The notes under the pieces: generated by a model
Database searches by the model: none
What the model was told of the DNA's origin: nothing
What the model saw: only the letters and a program-made list of their open reading frames with translations
Origin: Exiguobacterium sp. s124
GTDB lineage: Bacteria; Bacillota; Bacilli; Exiguobacteriales; Exiguobacteriaceae
DNA: 64,000 bases
Direction of reading: 5' to 3'
NCBI RefSeq assembly: GCF_018617485.1
Contig: NZ_JACSKH010000001.1
Coordinates: forward strand, 1,178,001 to 1,242,000
Translations under genes and position numbers: made by a program
Shown: in pieces, positions 1-8,879 of the stretch
How the letters are laid out: every line of letters begins with the position of its first letter
Position numbering within the stretch: the first letter of the stretch is position 1

Positions 1-2
1 CG

Positions 3-593
3 TGGGTGTACGATCAAACCGTAAAATCAGCATGGGGACTGACCTTGTTGATTGTCGCCCTCATATTCTTATTTCAAGTACCGCCATCCGAAGTTGGTTT
101 AACATTCGCGCCAGAAACGGGCAACGAACAGGCGTGGCAAGTCTTTTTCCTATCATGTATCCTCGTTGCATTTACGCTCGTCTTTTATTTATTGGTCAAG
201 ACCTCATCAAAACTTCGTCGAGCATTGCGTCCTTATTATGAGCTCGATTTAGAAAAATTGCTCCTGCCAAGAACGAAGAATGAGGAGCAGGCATGGAGCG
301 CCGTCTCGGTCACGGCCGGCGTGACCGAAGAGTTTATTTTCAGAGGAGTGCTCTTGTACACAATCTCCCTCTATATAGAGGTACCGAATCTGACACTTGC
401 CTTGATCGGAGGTGCCCTGTTCGGCATGGCCCATGCCTATCAAGGGATCAAAGGTGTCGTTACGACAGGCGTCGTCGGTTTCGGTCTCGGTCTCTTATAT
501 CTAGGGATGGGTGTCCTGTGGCCGGTCATGGTCTTGCATGCACTGCTTGACTTGATTGCTGGACCAATCCATGTCGACGTAAAAAACGATTGA
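3..593 (+). CDS. CPBP family intramembrane metalloprotease (5' partial)
   Basis: Membrane protease of the CPBP (CAAX protease/bacteriocin-processing) family. The conserved motifs are visible in order: EEFIFRG (glutamate pair and arginine), FGMAHAYQG and a C-terminal HALLD, within hydrophobic segments. These Glu and His residues form the family's metal site. The frame is open to the window edge and no ribosome binding site is visible before the first GTG (position 6), so the N-terminus is probably cut. The 3' end overlaps the convergent hydrolase gene by 68 bp. Substrate unknown; family members process peptides or act in bacteriocin immunity. Confidence 0.85.
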   Translation, partial: WVYDQTVKSAWGLTLLIVALIFLFQVPPSEVGLTFAPETGNEQAWQVFFLSCILVAFTLVFYLLVKTSSKLRRALRPYYELDLEKLLLPRTKNEEQAWSAVSVTAGVTEEFIFRGVLLYTISLYIEVPNLTLALIGGALFGMAHAYQGIKGVVTTGVVGFGLGLLYLGMGVLWPVMVLHALLDLIAGPIHVDVKND

Positions 594-1449
594 CCGCGTC
601 TTCATATGCAGGCGCGTCCTTGATCATACAATCCGTATGTTCCGCCCCGTCAATCAATAGCAAGTCATTTTGCCGGTTCAGTGCGTTCATCTCGACTGAC
701 ATCCACGTTGGGACGAAATCATCTTTTGATCCGTGTACGAATAAGATCGGGGTCGTCGTTTCGGTGACGGCCTTTTTCGGTTGTACTTGCTTCATCGTGA
801 ACCCGGCACGTGACCATAAGAAATAATTGATACCGGGAAGGAAAAGTTCTGCCGGTATCCGGTGTAACTCCTTCAACTGGTATCGCATCAGGTGACCCAT
901 ATCGTCAAACGGACATTCTGCGATGACGAAATCGACATCTGTGAGAGGGGTCGTCTGAAGGACCGTCGCGGCACCCATCGAGACCCCGTGAAGACCAATT
1001 TGGTCGACCGATTCATTTATTTTCAACCATTCGATCCAATCAATCATATCGATTTTTTCATGATATCCGTAAGAAGCATAAATCCCTTCGGATTCCCCAT
1101 GAGACCTCAAATCGACAGCGAGCAAGTTATAACCGAGGCGATGGAACATGGCAAGATGAGGAGCCATGAAACTATGAGAAGCGGTATACCCATGAACGAA
1201 TACAATCCACTTCGTCGATGCGTCATTTCGATAAATCCGTCCGTAGAGTCGATAATCGTCCCTCGACTGAATCGAGACGTGCTCGAACGGGACATCATGA
1301 TAGAAGGCGCGATCCTCTTCTGTGTACGGAGCGAGTAACATCTCCGGTGTTTTCCGTTTCCCTCGAGTCATCCGTTTGAAGGCATAGTAGCTGATTGCGT
1401 AATAACTTGTGAAAAGTGAAGCTAATCCGATTTGCCATTTCCGTTGCAT
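526..1449 (-). CDS. alpha/beta hydrolase, YqkD-like
   Basis: A 307-residue serine hydrolase with an N-terminal hydrophobic segment. Visible are the oxyanion-region HGY, the nucleophile elbow GVSMG, an acidic GSKDDFVP and the histidine in AEHTD, so the Ser-Asp-His triad is complete. The start is the ATG at 1449, preceded by AAAGGAG at good spacing; a longer frame exists upstream but has no site. Size and layout resemble Bacillus YqkD. The last 68 bp are antisense to the end of the CPBP gene. The natural substrate cannot be told from sequence. Confidence 0.85.
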   Translation of the reverse strand: MQRKWQIGLASLFTSYYAISYYAFKRMTRGKRKTPEMLLAPYTEEDRAFYHDVPFEHVSIQSRDDYRLYGRIYRNDASTKWIVFVHGYTASHSFMAPHLAMFHRLGYNLLAVDLRSHGESEGIYASYGYHEKIDMIDWIEWLKINESVDQIGLHGVSMGAATVLQTTPLTDVDFVIAECPFDDMGHLMRYQLKELHRIPAELFLPGINYFLWSRAGFTMKQVQPKKAVTETTTPILFVHGSKDDFVPTWMSVEMNALNRQNDLLLIDGAEHTDCMIKDAPAYEDAVNRFLRRHGLVQQSSQAVHARP

Positions 1450-1627
1450 AATACCGACTCCTTTCACCGTTATTGTACCCGAAATGAAGACAAATCGTCC
1501 TATTTTCATACATAAGAAGAACGCATACGCACAATAACTCCTTAGGTTGGATAACATATAATCACTCGTTTTAGATGTGAGTCAACGCTATGATCAATAA
1601 ACAATCTACAAGGGAGTGGGAATCACG

Positions 1628-2038
1628 ATGGAGCGAACGGATATCTTTCGAATGATTCAAAGCATATTGAGCAATCCAAACGGCACACTTGATCGGGGAG
1701 TAACTTTTAAGTGGACAAGCGATGGAAACATACGAGTCGTCGGACTCGTGTTTGATTTGTTGCTAGACCGCTATTTTTTACACAACAAAACGAGTATATC
1801 CACCGAGGTACAGGAAATCGCAATGTCAACCGGATGTAGACCAGAAGAGGTCGTCCGGGCGTTTGCCTGTCTCTCGGGGATTCGACTCGAATCCAATCAT
1901 ATAGTGGAGCGGTTCATGGTGATCGAAGAAGCGATGATTTCTCGAAGCGGAGAAATTGGAGTCACCGTACGTTTCGGCGGTTGGCTCACATATCAGCTCC
2001 AACAAATCTGTCAGCATGAGAAGATACTTAGTTTCTAA
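1628..2038 (+). CDS. hypothetical protein, 136 aa
   Basis: Small soluble protein of unknown function. The ATG at 1628 follows an AAGGGAGTGGG ribosome binding site; a GTG at 1616 lies inside that site and is unlikely to be used. No signal peptide, membrane segment or known motif was recognised. A middle segment (TEVQEIAMSTGCRPEEVVRA) looks like a short helix-turn-helix-type stretch, which is only an impression. It converges on hrtA, overlapping it by 11 bp. Confidence 0.6.
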   Translation: MERTDIFRMIQSILSNPNGTLDRGVTFKWTSDGNIRVVGLVFDLLLDRYFLHNKTSISTEVQEIAMSTGCRPEEVVRAFACLSGIRLESNHIVERFMVIEEAMISRSGEIGVTVRFGGWLTYQLQQICQHEKILSF

Positions 2039-2666
2039 TCTCGGTCAGCGTGCCATCAATGACGCGTAAGACACGGTCACACACATCAAGCATGCGCTCG
2101 TCGTGCGTGATGACGACAACGCTGCGCCCTTTACGGTGTGCCTGTTGTGACAGTAATTCCATCACTCGACGTCCGTTCTCATAATCCAGGCTCGCCGTTG
2201 GCTCATCTGCCAGAATCAGTCGTGGAGAATTGACCAAAGCTCTTGCGACGGCAACTCTTTGTTTTTCTCCTCCTGACAGTGTCATCGGGAGATGATGCAG
2301 CCGATGTTCTAATCCGAGCTCTTGTAACAGTTCTTTAGCATCGACGTTTCTGTTTTCTTGAATGAGTTCGAGTTGCTCGAGCACTGTCAAATAGGGAATG
2401 AGATGAGCCTGTTGAAATACGAACCCGACCTCATGAAGTCTTAGAAGACGCCGTTGTTCCTCATCTAAATCAGACACGTCTCGTTCATTCAGTAAGAATG
2501 TTCCATGTTCCGGTTTACGAAGCAGTCCGAGAATGTATAACAATGTGCTTTTCCCACTACCACTTGGGCCGACAATGGCGATACATTCTCCCGGAGACAC
2601 GTTTAAATTGATATTGTTTAAAACGAGTTGACCATCGAATTGATGGGATACGTGTTGTAGTCTCAT
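2028..2666 (-). CDS. hrtA: heme efflux ABC transporter ATPase HrtA-like
   Basis: ATP-binding subunit of a MacB/LolD-like transporter. Walker A GPSGSGKST is at about residues 33-41, signature LSGGEKQR at 130-137 and Walker B ILADEP just after. The gene overlaps the stop of the upstream permease by 4 bp (ATGA), so the two are translationally coupled. The neighbouring permease, HssRS-type regulators and HssR-type direct repeat identify the pair as the heme-stress pump that protects the membrane from toxic heme. On sequence alone the ATPase could belong to several related exporters; the context makes the assignment. Confidence 0.85.
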   Translation of the reverse strand: MRLQHVSHQFDGQLVLNNINLNVSPGECIAIVGPSGSGKSTLLYILGLLRKPEHGTFLLNERDVSDLDEEQRRLLRLHEVGFVFQQAHLIPYLTVLEQLELIQENRNVDAKELLQELGLEHRLHHLPMTLSGGEKQRVAVARALVNSPRLILADEPTASLDYENGRRVMELLSQQAHRKGRSVVVITHDERMLDVCDRVLRVIDGTLTEIRN

Positions 2667-3676
2667 GATGCTTTTCCTCCTATGATTTCAATTGCGTCAA
2701 CTTGGCGAAGTTTCCAAAGGGGGAGCAACGCGCCAAGGATCGATAAGATGATGAACATGAAGCCGAATCGTAAAACGTGACCGATGTCGACGATAAACGG
2801 CATGGACGACGGAATCACTGCATCAGCGATGTACATAATCCCGATAGACGTAACAACAGCGGATGAAACGATGACGATGACCTGAAAGAGCAAAGCTTGC
2901 CCGATGATACGAGGTGACAGACCAATCGCTTTTAAAATACCGAGTTCCGGTAGTTTTTGTAAGGTGAACAAATAGAAAAAAGCAGTCAAAATAAATGTAC
3001 CGATTACGAGTAGGAATGCTCGCATCATCGTGAAGGTGCTCTGTTCGGCACTATAGCCAGGAACGGACTCGATGAGCTCCTGTTGACTCATCATGAGCGT
3101 ATCGGATGCTGAGTGATTTGTACCGATTTCAGCAGATACATATGGGCGTTGTTCGGAATATCGTAAATAGTCGAACCATGTTTCATTCGTCGTGTAGAGA
3201 ACAGGTCCATGACTGTATCTTCCGATTGACTCACCGGCGATTGTAAAGTCATATTCCGACACGAAGTCTGTCAAAACATCACCTGATCGAAGATTCTCAG
3301 AAAGACTAGAATCGTACAGGACTTCTCCTTTTTGTAGATGATCGACTGGGCCGATATCGCTTCCTTTTGGAAGAGCAAACAGTGTCACCTCTTCCTTTTT
3401 TCCATTCAGCGTGATTGTGAGGGGACGTACACTCATCGTCGCGATAGAAGAATCGGCAGGGACGTCTAAGAAGGACCGCGTCAACTGTCCATCCGAATCC
3501 TTGTCTAATCGATACGTCGAAGCGTTTAATTCGTGCAGGGCAGAGCCATTATCGTATGCGAGTCCGTCGGCAAGCCCAGTGATCAAAGTTGTCAACATAA
3601 CAATCAAAAGTGTAATCACAAAGAGCATGGAAAACTTTCGTTTTTGTCTCCACATCTCTTTCCATCCTAATTGCAT
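2663..3676 (-). CDS. hrtB: heme efflux ABC permease HrtB-like
   Basis: A 337-residue FtsX/MacB-type permease: one N-terminal membrane helix (about residues 15-38), a large extracytoplasmic domain, then three helices in the last third, the usual four-helix plan. The start FSMLFVITLL and the family-typical GLADGLAYDN segment resemble HrtB. A GGAGG site lies directly before the ATG. It is the first gene after the HssR-type direct repeat (3721-3740) and overlaps hrtA by 4 bp. Known HrtAB pumps remove heme from the membrane. Confidence 0.83.
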   Translation of the reverse strand: MQLGWKEMWRQKRKFSMLFVITLLIVMLTTLITGLADGLAYDNGSALHELNASTYRLDKDSDGQLTRSFLDVPADSSIATMSVRPLTITLNGKKEEVTLFALPKGSDIGPVDHLQKGEVLYDSSLSENLRSGDVLTDFVSEYDFTIAGESIGRYSHGPVLYTTNETWFDYLRYSEQRPYVSAEIGTNHSASDTLMMSQQELIESVPGYSAEQSTFTMMRAFLLVIGTFILTAFFYLFTLQKLPELGILKAIGLSPRIIGQALLFQVIVIVSSAVVTSIGIMYIADAVIPSSMPFIVDIGHVLRFGFMFIILSILGALLPLWKLRQVDAIEIIGGKAS

Positions 3677-3720
3677 AAAAAAACCTCCTTCAAGTTCTTA
3701 TGAAGGAAGTGTAATCGTTT

Positions 3721-3740
3721 AATATGAACAGAATATGAAC
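3721..3740 (-). promoter_or_regulatory. HssR-type direct repeat upstream of hrtBA
   Basis: On the minus strand the sequence reads GTTCATATT, CT, GTTCATATT: two perfect 9-bp direct repeats with a 2-bp spacer, 45 bp before the hrtB start. This matches the direct repeat described for HssR control of hrtAB in Staphylococcus aureus. It sits between hssS and hrtB, so heme-activated HssR should drive hrtBA from here. Confidence 0.85.
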
Positions 3741-3744
3741 AGCT

Positions 3745-5091
3745 TCAAAAATGAAGATGAATCGTCGTCCCTTTTCCTTTTGTGGATTCGAGCGTGATCT
3801 GCCCACCGTGTAAGGCGATGATGTCTGAAGTGATGGCAAGACCTAAACCGGTTCCTTGACTCGACCTCGCGACGTCGCCTCTGAAGAATCGGTCGAACAA
3901 ATGTCGTTTCGTCTCTTCGTCCATTCCGATCCCTTCATCGGTAAAGGAAACGGTGATACGTGGTTCGGTGGAGCAGGTGATACGAATCGTTCCGCCCTCG
4001 TGAGAGGCGTGAACGGCATTCACCAATAGATTGTTCCATACTTGGGCGAGAAGGACCGGGTCACTTTTTAGTATGGTGTCGGTCGGGATATCGGTCATGA
4101 CGGCGAGTCCTTTTTGGTCGAGCAGAAAAGCATTCATTTGTATGACCTCTGAGATGGATTGAAGGACGTTCACATCTGAATCAAGGGAAGGCGGCTGTTC
4201 GTCTAAACGTGATAAGAGTAAGAGTTGTTTGGTCAATTGAGATAAACGTCTCGTTTCCTGTTCAATGACGCGAGCGTATTCATTCGAGACACCATCGGTA
4301 CGTTCTGCCAGTTTCTCGGCATAACCGACGAGTGATGTCAAAGGCGATTGAAATTCATGAGAGACGTTCGACACGAACCGACGTTGGCGTGCCTCAGTCT
4401 GATTGATGACAGTTGTCATCTCTTGAAACTGTCTCGCTAACGTTCCGATTTCATCTTTTCGCTCGATAGGCAGATGTTTCGGCTCCTGTCGCATCGCCAC
4501 GTCCGTTGTCGCTGTAGTGAGCGTTTTTAAAGGCCGGACGAGTGAACGTGTCGAAATCGCGATCAAGCCGAACGCAAGGATTGTTACGAGCGCGAAGAAC
4601 ATGCCGACAAAAAGGTGAAGCTCTCGGATCTGGGCACTTAAATCCGGACGAATGAAAACGACGTCCCCGTTTTCGAGGGTCATTCCGTACGTATTTGTCA
4701 ACTCGTTATCGAAAAGGCCTAATAAGAACAAGTGAAACGGAAAATCACGCATTCCTTGATAAGCGCTACCTTCACGGACGGATGCGATCACTTCTTCAGG
4801 AATCGACTCATCTCGAAATTCCCCACCGTAGCGAGAGCGCATATTGGTTGAATCAATCACGACCAATTGGTAGCCCGTTGCAGCTAAAAACGTATAAAAA
4901 GCCTCTTCATCCGCATCTGTATGTTCAGCAAAATAAGTCGATGCCTCGTTTGCAACCGATTCGGTCTTCTCACTATATGAGGGTTGCCACCACGTATAAT
5001 ATGCGACATTACTGATGAGGAGAGAGATTGCGCCAGAGACAAGTAAAATGAAAAACATGGTGAGGATGATTCGAGTATAGAGCGTCTTCAT
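3745..5091 (-). CDS. hssS: heme sensor histidine kinase HssS-like
   Basis: A 448-residue membrane kinase: helix at about 8-28, an extracytoplasmic domain of about 130 residues, second helix near 160-182, HAMP linker, phospho-accepting His245 in SNVSHEFQSPL, then a complete ATPase domain with an N-box (NNLLVNAVHAS) and GLGLAI. The sensor part contains YGGEFRDE, a YQGMRDFPF segment and LFDNELTNTYGM, which parallel S. aureus HssS and set it apart from generic kinases. The start overlaps the hssR stop by 4 bp. It should sense heme stress and phosphorylate HssR. Confidence 0.85.
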   Translation of the reverse strand: MKTLYTRIILTMFFILLVSGAISLLISNVAYYTWWQPSYSEKTESVANEASTYFAEHTDADEEAFYTFLAATGYQLVVIDSTNMRSRYGGEFRDESIPEEVIASVREGSAYQGMRDFPFHLFLLGLFDNELTNTYGMTLENGDVVFIRPDLSAQIRELHLFVGMFFALVTILAFGLIAISTRSLVRPLKTLTTATTDVAMRQEPKHLPIERKDEIGTLARQFQEMTTVINQTEARQRRFVSNVSHEFQSPLTSLVGYAEKLAERTDGVSNEYARVIEQETRRLSQLTKQLLLLSRLDEQPPSLDSDVNVLQSISEVIQMNAFLLDQKGLAVMTDIPTDTILKSDPVLLAQVWNNLLVNAVHASHEGGTIRITCSTEPRITVSFTDEGIGMDEETKRHLFDRFFRGDVARSSQGTGLGLAITSDIIALHGGQITLESTKGKGTTIHLHF

Positions 5092-5753
5092 TTCACTACC
5101 TCGAACGAATAGCCGACCCCACGAACAGTTCGAATAGAGAGTGCAGGATGATCGAATCTGTGTCGAAGTCGTTTGATGTGCACATCGACGGTTCGTTCGT
5201 CGCCTTCAAAGTCATAACCCCAGACAAGTTCAATCAATTCCTCACGGCGATATACTCTTCCTGGAAATGAAGCCAACTGAAACAATAACTCGAATTCCTT
5301 TTTTGGAAGATAGAACATTTTGCCTTCCAGTTTCACCTCATACTCTTTTAAATCCAACTGAAGCGGGCCTGCCTGAATGCGCGAAGCGGACGAACGTTCA
5401 TAGCGCCGGGATACGGCTTGCAGTCGAAATAATAACTCCTCCGGGATGAACGGTTTTGTCATGTAGTCATCTGCCCCGTGTTCAAAACCTTGACGCTTAT
5501 CCCCCCATTCGCCGAGCGCGGTCAGTAAGATGACTGGAATATCGAATGCGCTTTTTAGACGGCGACACAACTCTCGACCATCTATGCCAGGGAGCATGAT
5601 ATCAATGATTGCCGCATCGATTGGCTGGCTCATGTATAGTTCCTCTCCTGTCTTGCCGTCGGTCGCAATCAAGACATCATGCCCGGCTTCTTCAAACGTC
5701 TCTTTCACGAGTCGTAAAATGGAAGAGTCGTCTTCCACGATGAGTAAACGCAT
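5088..5753 (-). CDS. hssR: heme response regulator HssR-like (OmpR family)
   Basis: Receiver domain (phospho-acceptor Asp51 in IIDIMLPG, TKPF loop) followed by an OmpR/PhoB winged helix. The C-terminal WGYDFEGDERTVDVHIKRLR segment is nearly the same as in S. aureus HssR. The ATG at 5753 is preceded by AAGGAAAGG; the frame runs 20 codons further upstream without a site, so 221 aa is preferred. Coupled to hssS by a 4-bp overlap. Its target is most likely the direct repeat at 3721-3740. Confidence 0.86.
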   Translation of the reverse strand: MRLLIVEDDSSILRLVKETFEEAGHDVLIATDGKTGEELYMSQPIDAAIIDIMLPGIDGRELCRRLKSAFDIPVILLTALGEWGDKRQGFEHGADDYMTKPFIPEELLFRLQAVSRRYERSSASRIQAGPLQLDLKEYEVKLEGKMFYLPKKEFELLFQLASFPGRVYRREELIELVWGYDFEGDERTVDVHIKRLRHRFDHPALSIRTVRGVGYSFEVVK

Positions 5754-5824
5754 GTTGATCAATCCTTTCCTTCGGACTCCGTACGCGAAACGAGGTGACC
5801 CTTTAAGAGCCACCTCGAGTCCAT

Positions 5825-6718
5825 TTAGTTCAATTGCTTCGTCATCTCTTGATGCAAGGCGCGAAGCGCACGGATGAAAGCGTCTTTGAAGTATTTATCC
5901 TCTTGGGTTTCTAGTGTTTGTACCGCTTTTTGATCACCTGTCGTTGCTTTTACGAGCAGATTCACGACTGTTCCCCAACGCTTGACGTGTTCTGGTCTTG
6001 GGTGATTGAGGGCGGTTGTCAGCGTGAACCAATACGGTTGGTCACGTCGTTGCAGAGTGGCAATCATTTGTTTTGCAAGAAGTGCCTCTTCTTCGGAAGG
6101 GAGTGTTGCCGTTGCGAACCAACCAAGTAGCGAGGCACTCATCGATTCGAGTTCCTGCTTCATTGATTGTTCCATCGGCAAACGTCCGAAATCTGTGACG
6201 TTCACAAACACCAGGCGGTCTTTCGGGTCGATATGGGTGACCCATCCGGTGATGACTTTCAACTTGTCCCGTTCCTTTGACTGTGCTTTACACGTATAAC
6301 CCTGTTGTTTTCCGATATAGATTCGGAACTGCCCCCGATCGACATGTTTATCCACTTTGAATTCAATGTCTTGTCCCACTTGAAACGGTTGATTTCGCTT
6401 ATTCAAAGTCTGTCCTTTTTTCAACTCAGGTCGTTTTGAAATATGACGCAATGCTTCTTGCTCGGTTCGATCATCCAACGTCCAAAGATTGTGAGGGGTC
6501 ACATTCTTGAAGCGATGGCGTCGTACAAAAATGTATTGATCGAGCGCATCAATCGCGTCTGCGGAAGCGAGCGTTCCATTCAAATAGTCATCAGCGATGT
6601 CGCGTAACGTGAGGGATTCGAGACGATCGATATATCCGGCGTATGGAATCGTTTCGACAACGTATAGAGCAGTCGCAATCAATTCACTTTCGCGAGGGGT
6701 CAACGGTCGTTTGGCCAT
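5825..6718 (-). CDS. hypothetical protein, 297 aa
   Basis: Unrecognised soluble protein. Translation should start at the ATG at 6718 (MAKRPLTP), which follows AGAGAGGAAG; the frame extends 17 codons upstream without a better site. The N-terminal third is rich in short helices, and residues of about 100-180 look like a small basic beta-rich region. No catalytic motif, signal peptide or membrane segment is visible. A GC-rich inverted repeat just after the stop (about 5789-5820) may end transcription before hssR. Confidence 0.65.
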   Translation of the reverse strand: MAKRPLTPRESELIATALYVVETIPYAGYIDRLESLTLRDIADDYLNGTLASADAIDALDQYIFVRRHRFKNVTPHNLWTLDDRTEQEALRHISKRPELKKGQTLNKRNQPFQVGQDIEFKVDKHVDRGQFRIYIGKQQGYTCKAQSKERDKLKVITGWVTHIDPKDRLVFVNVTDFGRLPMEQSMKQELESMSASLLGWFATATLPSEEEALLAKQMIATLQRRDQPYWFTLTTALNHPRPEHVKRWGTVVNLLVKATTGDQKAVQTLETQEDKYFKDAFIRALRALHQEMTKQLN

Positions 6719-6887
6719 GGTGCACTTCCTCTCTAGATTCATACGATTAGTATAACAAAAACAATGCAATCGGTGCGAATTCGACCGAGATTTGGAAAAT
6801 CATGAGGAATGGACAGGATTCCCACAACGCATCACGAATAGTAACTTGTAGAGAATCGGATGAAGGAATGAAAAGTGAGGTGAGGCG

Positions 6888-7295
6888 ATGAAACTCTCCA
6901 TCGAACCAGGTGATTATGTTGTACTGATTGAAATCAATAAAGAAGTCTTAAAATGTGTCTCACTCGAAGAAGCGGATCAGGCAGACCGAATCAGATACGA
7001 ATTAGTCGGACGGATGAGTGAACGGTTACCAGCTGAAGTCATCGTACCGTCCATTATCGACTATATTCGCTTCGGAAGTGGGTATATTGGAGATCGTATC
7101 GTCTGGGATGCGGAAACGGAGTCTTTTTTTTGTCAACAGTTCGAGACAATCGAGGGCTCACCGCTCGGAGAAGATTTGGAAGGATTCCGACCTGATCCGA
7201 GTCGAGTCGAACTAGCACGGTACTATACGTACTTGACTATTGGACGGATCGTCGAATATGAAATGTTACATCCTGATGAACCGAGCTATTGGTAA
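6888..7295 (+). CDS. hypothetical protein, 135 aa
   Basis: Small acidic soluble protein (MKLSIEPGDYVVLIEIN) with a GAGGTGAGG site before the ATG. No known domain was recognised. It stands alone between the divergent 297-aa gene and the subtilase, whose promoter lies just after its stop codon. Its base composition is like the surrounding chromosome, unlike the AT-rich subtilase that follows. Confidence 0.6.
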   Translation: MKLSIEPGDYVVLIEINKEVLKCVSLEEADQADRIRYELVGRMSERLPAEVIVPSIIDYIRFGSGYIGDRIVWDAETESFFCQQFETIEGSPLGEDLEGFRPDPSRVELARYYTYLTIGRIVEYEMLHPDEPSYW

Positions 7296-7329
7296 TTTTT
7301 TTGAAAATAGGTAAATCTGCTATTTGATT

Positions 7330-7338
7330 TGCGATAAT
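7330..7338 (+). promoter_or_regulatory. candidate extended -10 promoter of subtilase gene
   Basis: TGC followed by GATAAT forms an extended -10 element 38 bp before the ATG at 7376. No good -35 hexamer is present, which fits an extended -10 promoter. Modest support. Confidence 0.35.
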
Positions 7339-7375
7339 AAAGTGATCAATCATTTGTTTGAATGGAGCGTGTCAA

Positions 7376-8788
7376 ATGAAGAGACTTTTATTAGGTTTAA
7401 CGATAGCAGCATTTATCTCTCCTTTGCATTCATATGCAGAAAAACCTGTTGTGATAGAAAAACATAGTTATCAAGTAAGTGAACCGAAATATAAAAATCA
7501 ATATTATATTAATCAGAGTGAAACAAATAAAGCGTGGAATGTTACAAGAGGATCATCTGATATTTTAGTTGCGTTGATTGATTCTTCAGCCGACCGTACA
7601 CATTCTGAGTTGAAAAGTGTGCCTCGGATTCTTAATTCTATGAAGGGTCCTTATAGTGCTGATTATCACGGCACCCATACTTCGGGGATAATGGCTAGTA
7701 AACATAATAAATCTGGAATCGCCGGTATGGCGCCGTCCGTTCGATATGACTTTTACAACGTTTTTTATGGAAAGAACTCTGAATATACAGATTCTTGGAC
7801 AGTTGCAAAAGCGGTTGATAAGGCAGTGGCTAATGGCGCTACCATTATTAATTTGTCTTTAGGTGGAGACCAATATGATAAAGTTCTTGCAAACTCTATA
7901 AAGGCAGCAAGATCTAAAGGGATCATAATTGTTGCCTCTTCGGGAAACGATTCCTCTAATAAAGTATCTTTTCCTGCTAATATGAAAGAGGTTGTTGCAG
8001 TAGGAGCAGTCGATGCCAAACATCGAATTGCAAGTTTTAGTAATATGAACAAAGACGTCAAGATTGTGGCTCCAGGTGTTAGTATTTTATCTCTTGGCGT
8101 TAAAAATCAGTATGTATATATGGACGGTACTTCGATGGCAGCACCAATGGTCACTTCTGCGCTTGCTTTAGTAAAGTCAGTTAATCCTTATCTAACTCCC
8201 TCTGAAATTGACAACTTGATTGCCAAAATGCCAAGAGCGAACGGGAAATCGTATACAGAATTAAATACAAAGCGTTTACTAGATGCAACACCTCAACCGG
8301 TAATAGTAACTGCTCCTCAAAACATAGTAGAGCCATATGTAAGAAACGTACAAGTCAAGCCAGGGACTGCGAAAAAAGTAAAGACTAGTTTGGCGTTATA
8401 CCAAGGTTCAAAGAAATTGAAAACGTTACCAGTAAATAAAGAGTTTACAATGTTTGCGAATGGTGACTGGTTATCTAGTGGACAATATAAGTTAGTAGCT
8501 AAAGTTAGCGATGGGACTTTTAAACGTCAAACGAGTAAGACGTTCAATTATGTAAATCATATGAAGAGTAGAATTCGAATCAGTGCCAAAGATAAGAAAA
8601 CCTTTGAAGTTGATTTATCAAGAAAAGGTAATCTTGAAGTTAGAGATGTAGATGGAAAAATCATTTTTTCTGGAAAACGTCCGGTTGGAACATTTTTTAT
8701 AAATGGAGATCCAACTAAAACGATGACATTTATCTTGAGACCAGATGATCGTAATGAGAAGAGTGTCAAAACGATATATTACCCATAA
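7376..8788 (+). CDS. secreted S8 family serine peptidase (subtilase)
   Basis: A 470-residue subtilisin-like protease. A signal peptide (residues 1-21, MKRLLLGLTI start, cleavage near HSYA) leads the catalytic domain with Asp69 (VALIDSS), His98 (YHGTHTSG), oxyanion Asn191 (SSGND) and Ser253 (DGTSMAAP), so all catalytic residues are present. The stretch between signal and catalytic domain is only about 40 residues, too short for a usual I9 propeptide. About 170 C-terminal residues form a likely beta-rich tail of unknown role. The ATG at 7376 follows TGGAG. The gene is clearly AT-richer than its neighbours, suggesting transfer. A strong terminator follows. Confidence 0.88.
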   Translation: MKRLLLGLTIAAFISPLHSYAEKPVVIEKHSYQVSEPKYKNQYYINQSETNKAWNVTRGSSDILVALIDSSADRTHSELKSVPRILNSMKGPYSADYHGTHTSGIMASKHNKSGIAGMAPSVRYDFYNVFYGKNSEYTDSWTVAKAVDKAVANGATIINLSLGGDQYDKVLANSIKAARSKGIIIVASSGNDSSNKVSFPANMKEVVAVGAVDAKHRIASFSNMNKDVKIVAPGVSILSLGVKNQYVYMDGTSMAAPMVTSALALVKSVNPYLTPSEIDNLIAKMPRANGKSYTELNTKRLLDATPQPVIVTAPQNIVEPYVRNVQVKPGTAKKVKTSLALYQGSKKLKTLPVNKEFTMFANGDWLSSGQYKLVAKVSDGTFKRQTSKTFNYVNHMKSRIRISAKDKKTFEVDLSRKGNLEVRDVDGKIIFSGKRPVGTFFINGDPTKTMTFILRPDDRNEKSVKTIYYP

Positions 8789-8813
8789 TATTTGTTGAAT
8801 GAATTTAATGAAG

Positions 8814-8863
8814 AAAAAGGGAAGGAATCAGAATGTGCAACCATTCTGATTCCTTCCCTTTTT
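8814..8863. terminator. bidirectional terminator
   Basis: A perfect 22-bp stem (AAAAAGGGAAGGAATCAG.. with its complement) around the 6-nt loop TGCAAC, with an A tract on one side and a T tract on the other. It serves the subtilase gene and the convergent gene at 8880. Confidence 0.9.
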
Positions 8864-8879
8864 ATGTTGTACTCTATCT

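Noticed and set aside
892-1338. 148-aa open frame antisense to the alpha/beta hydrolase
   Set aside because: Lies fully within the hydrolase gene, lacks a start signal and has low-quality composition.
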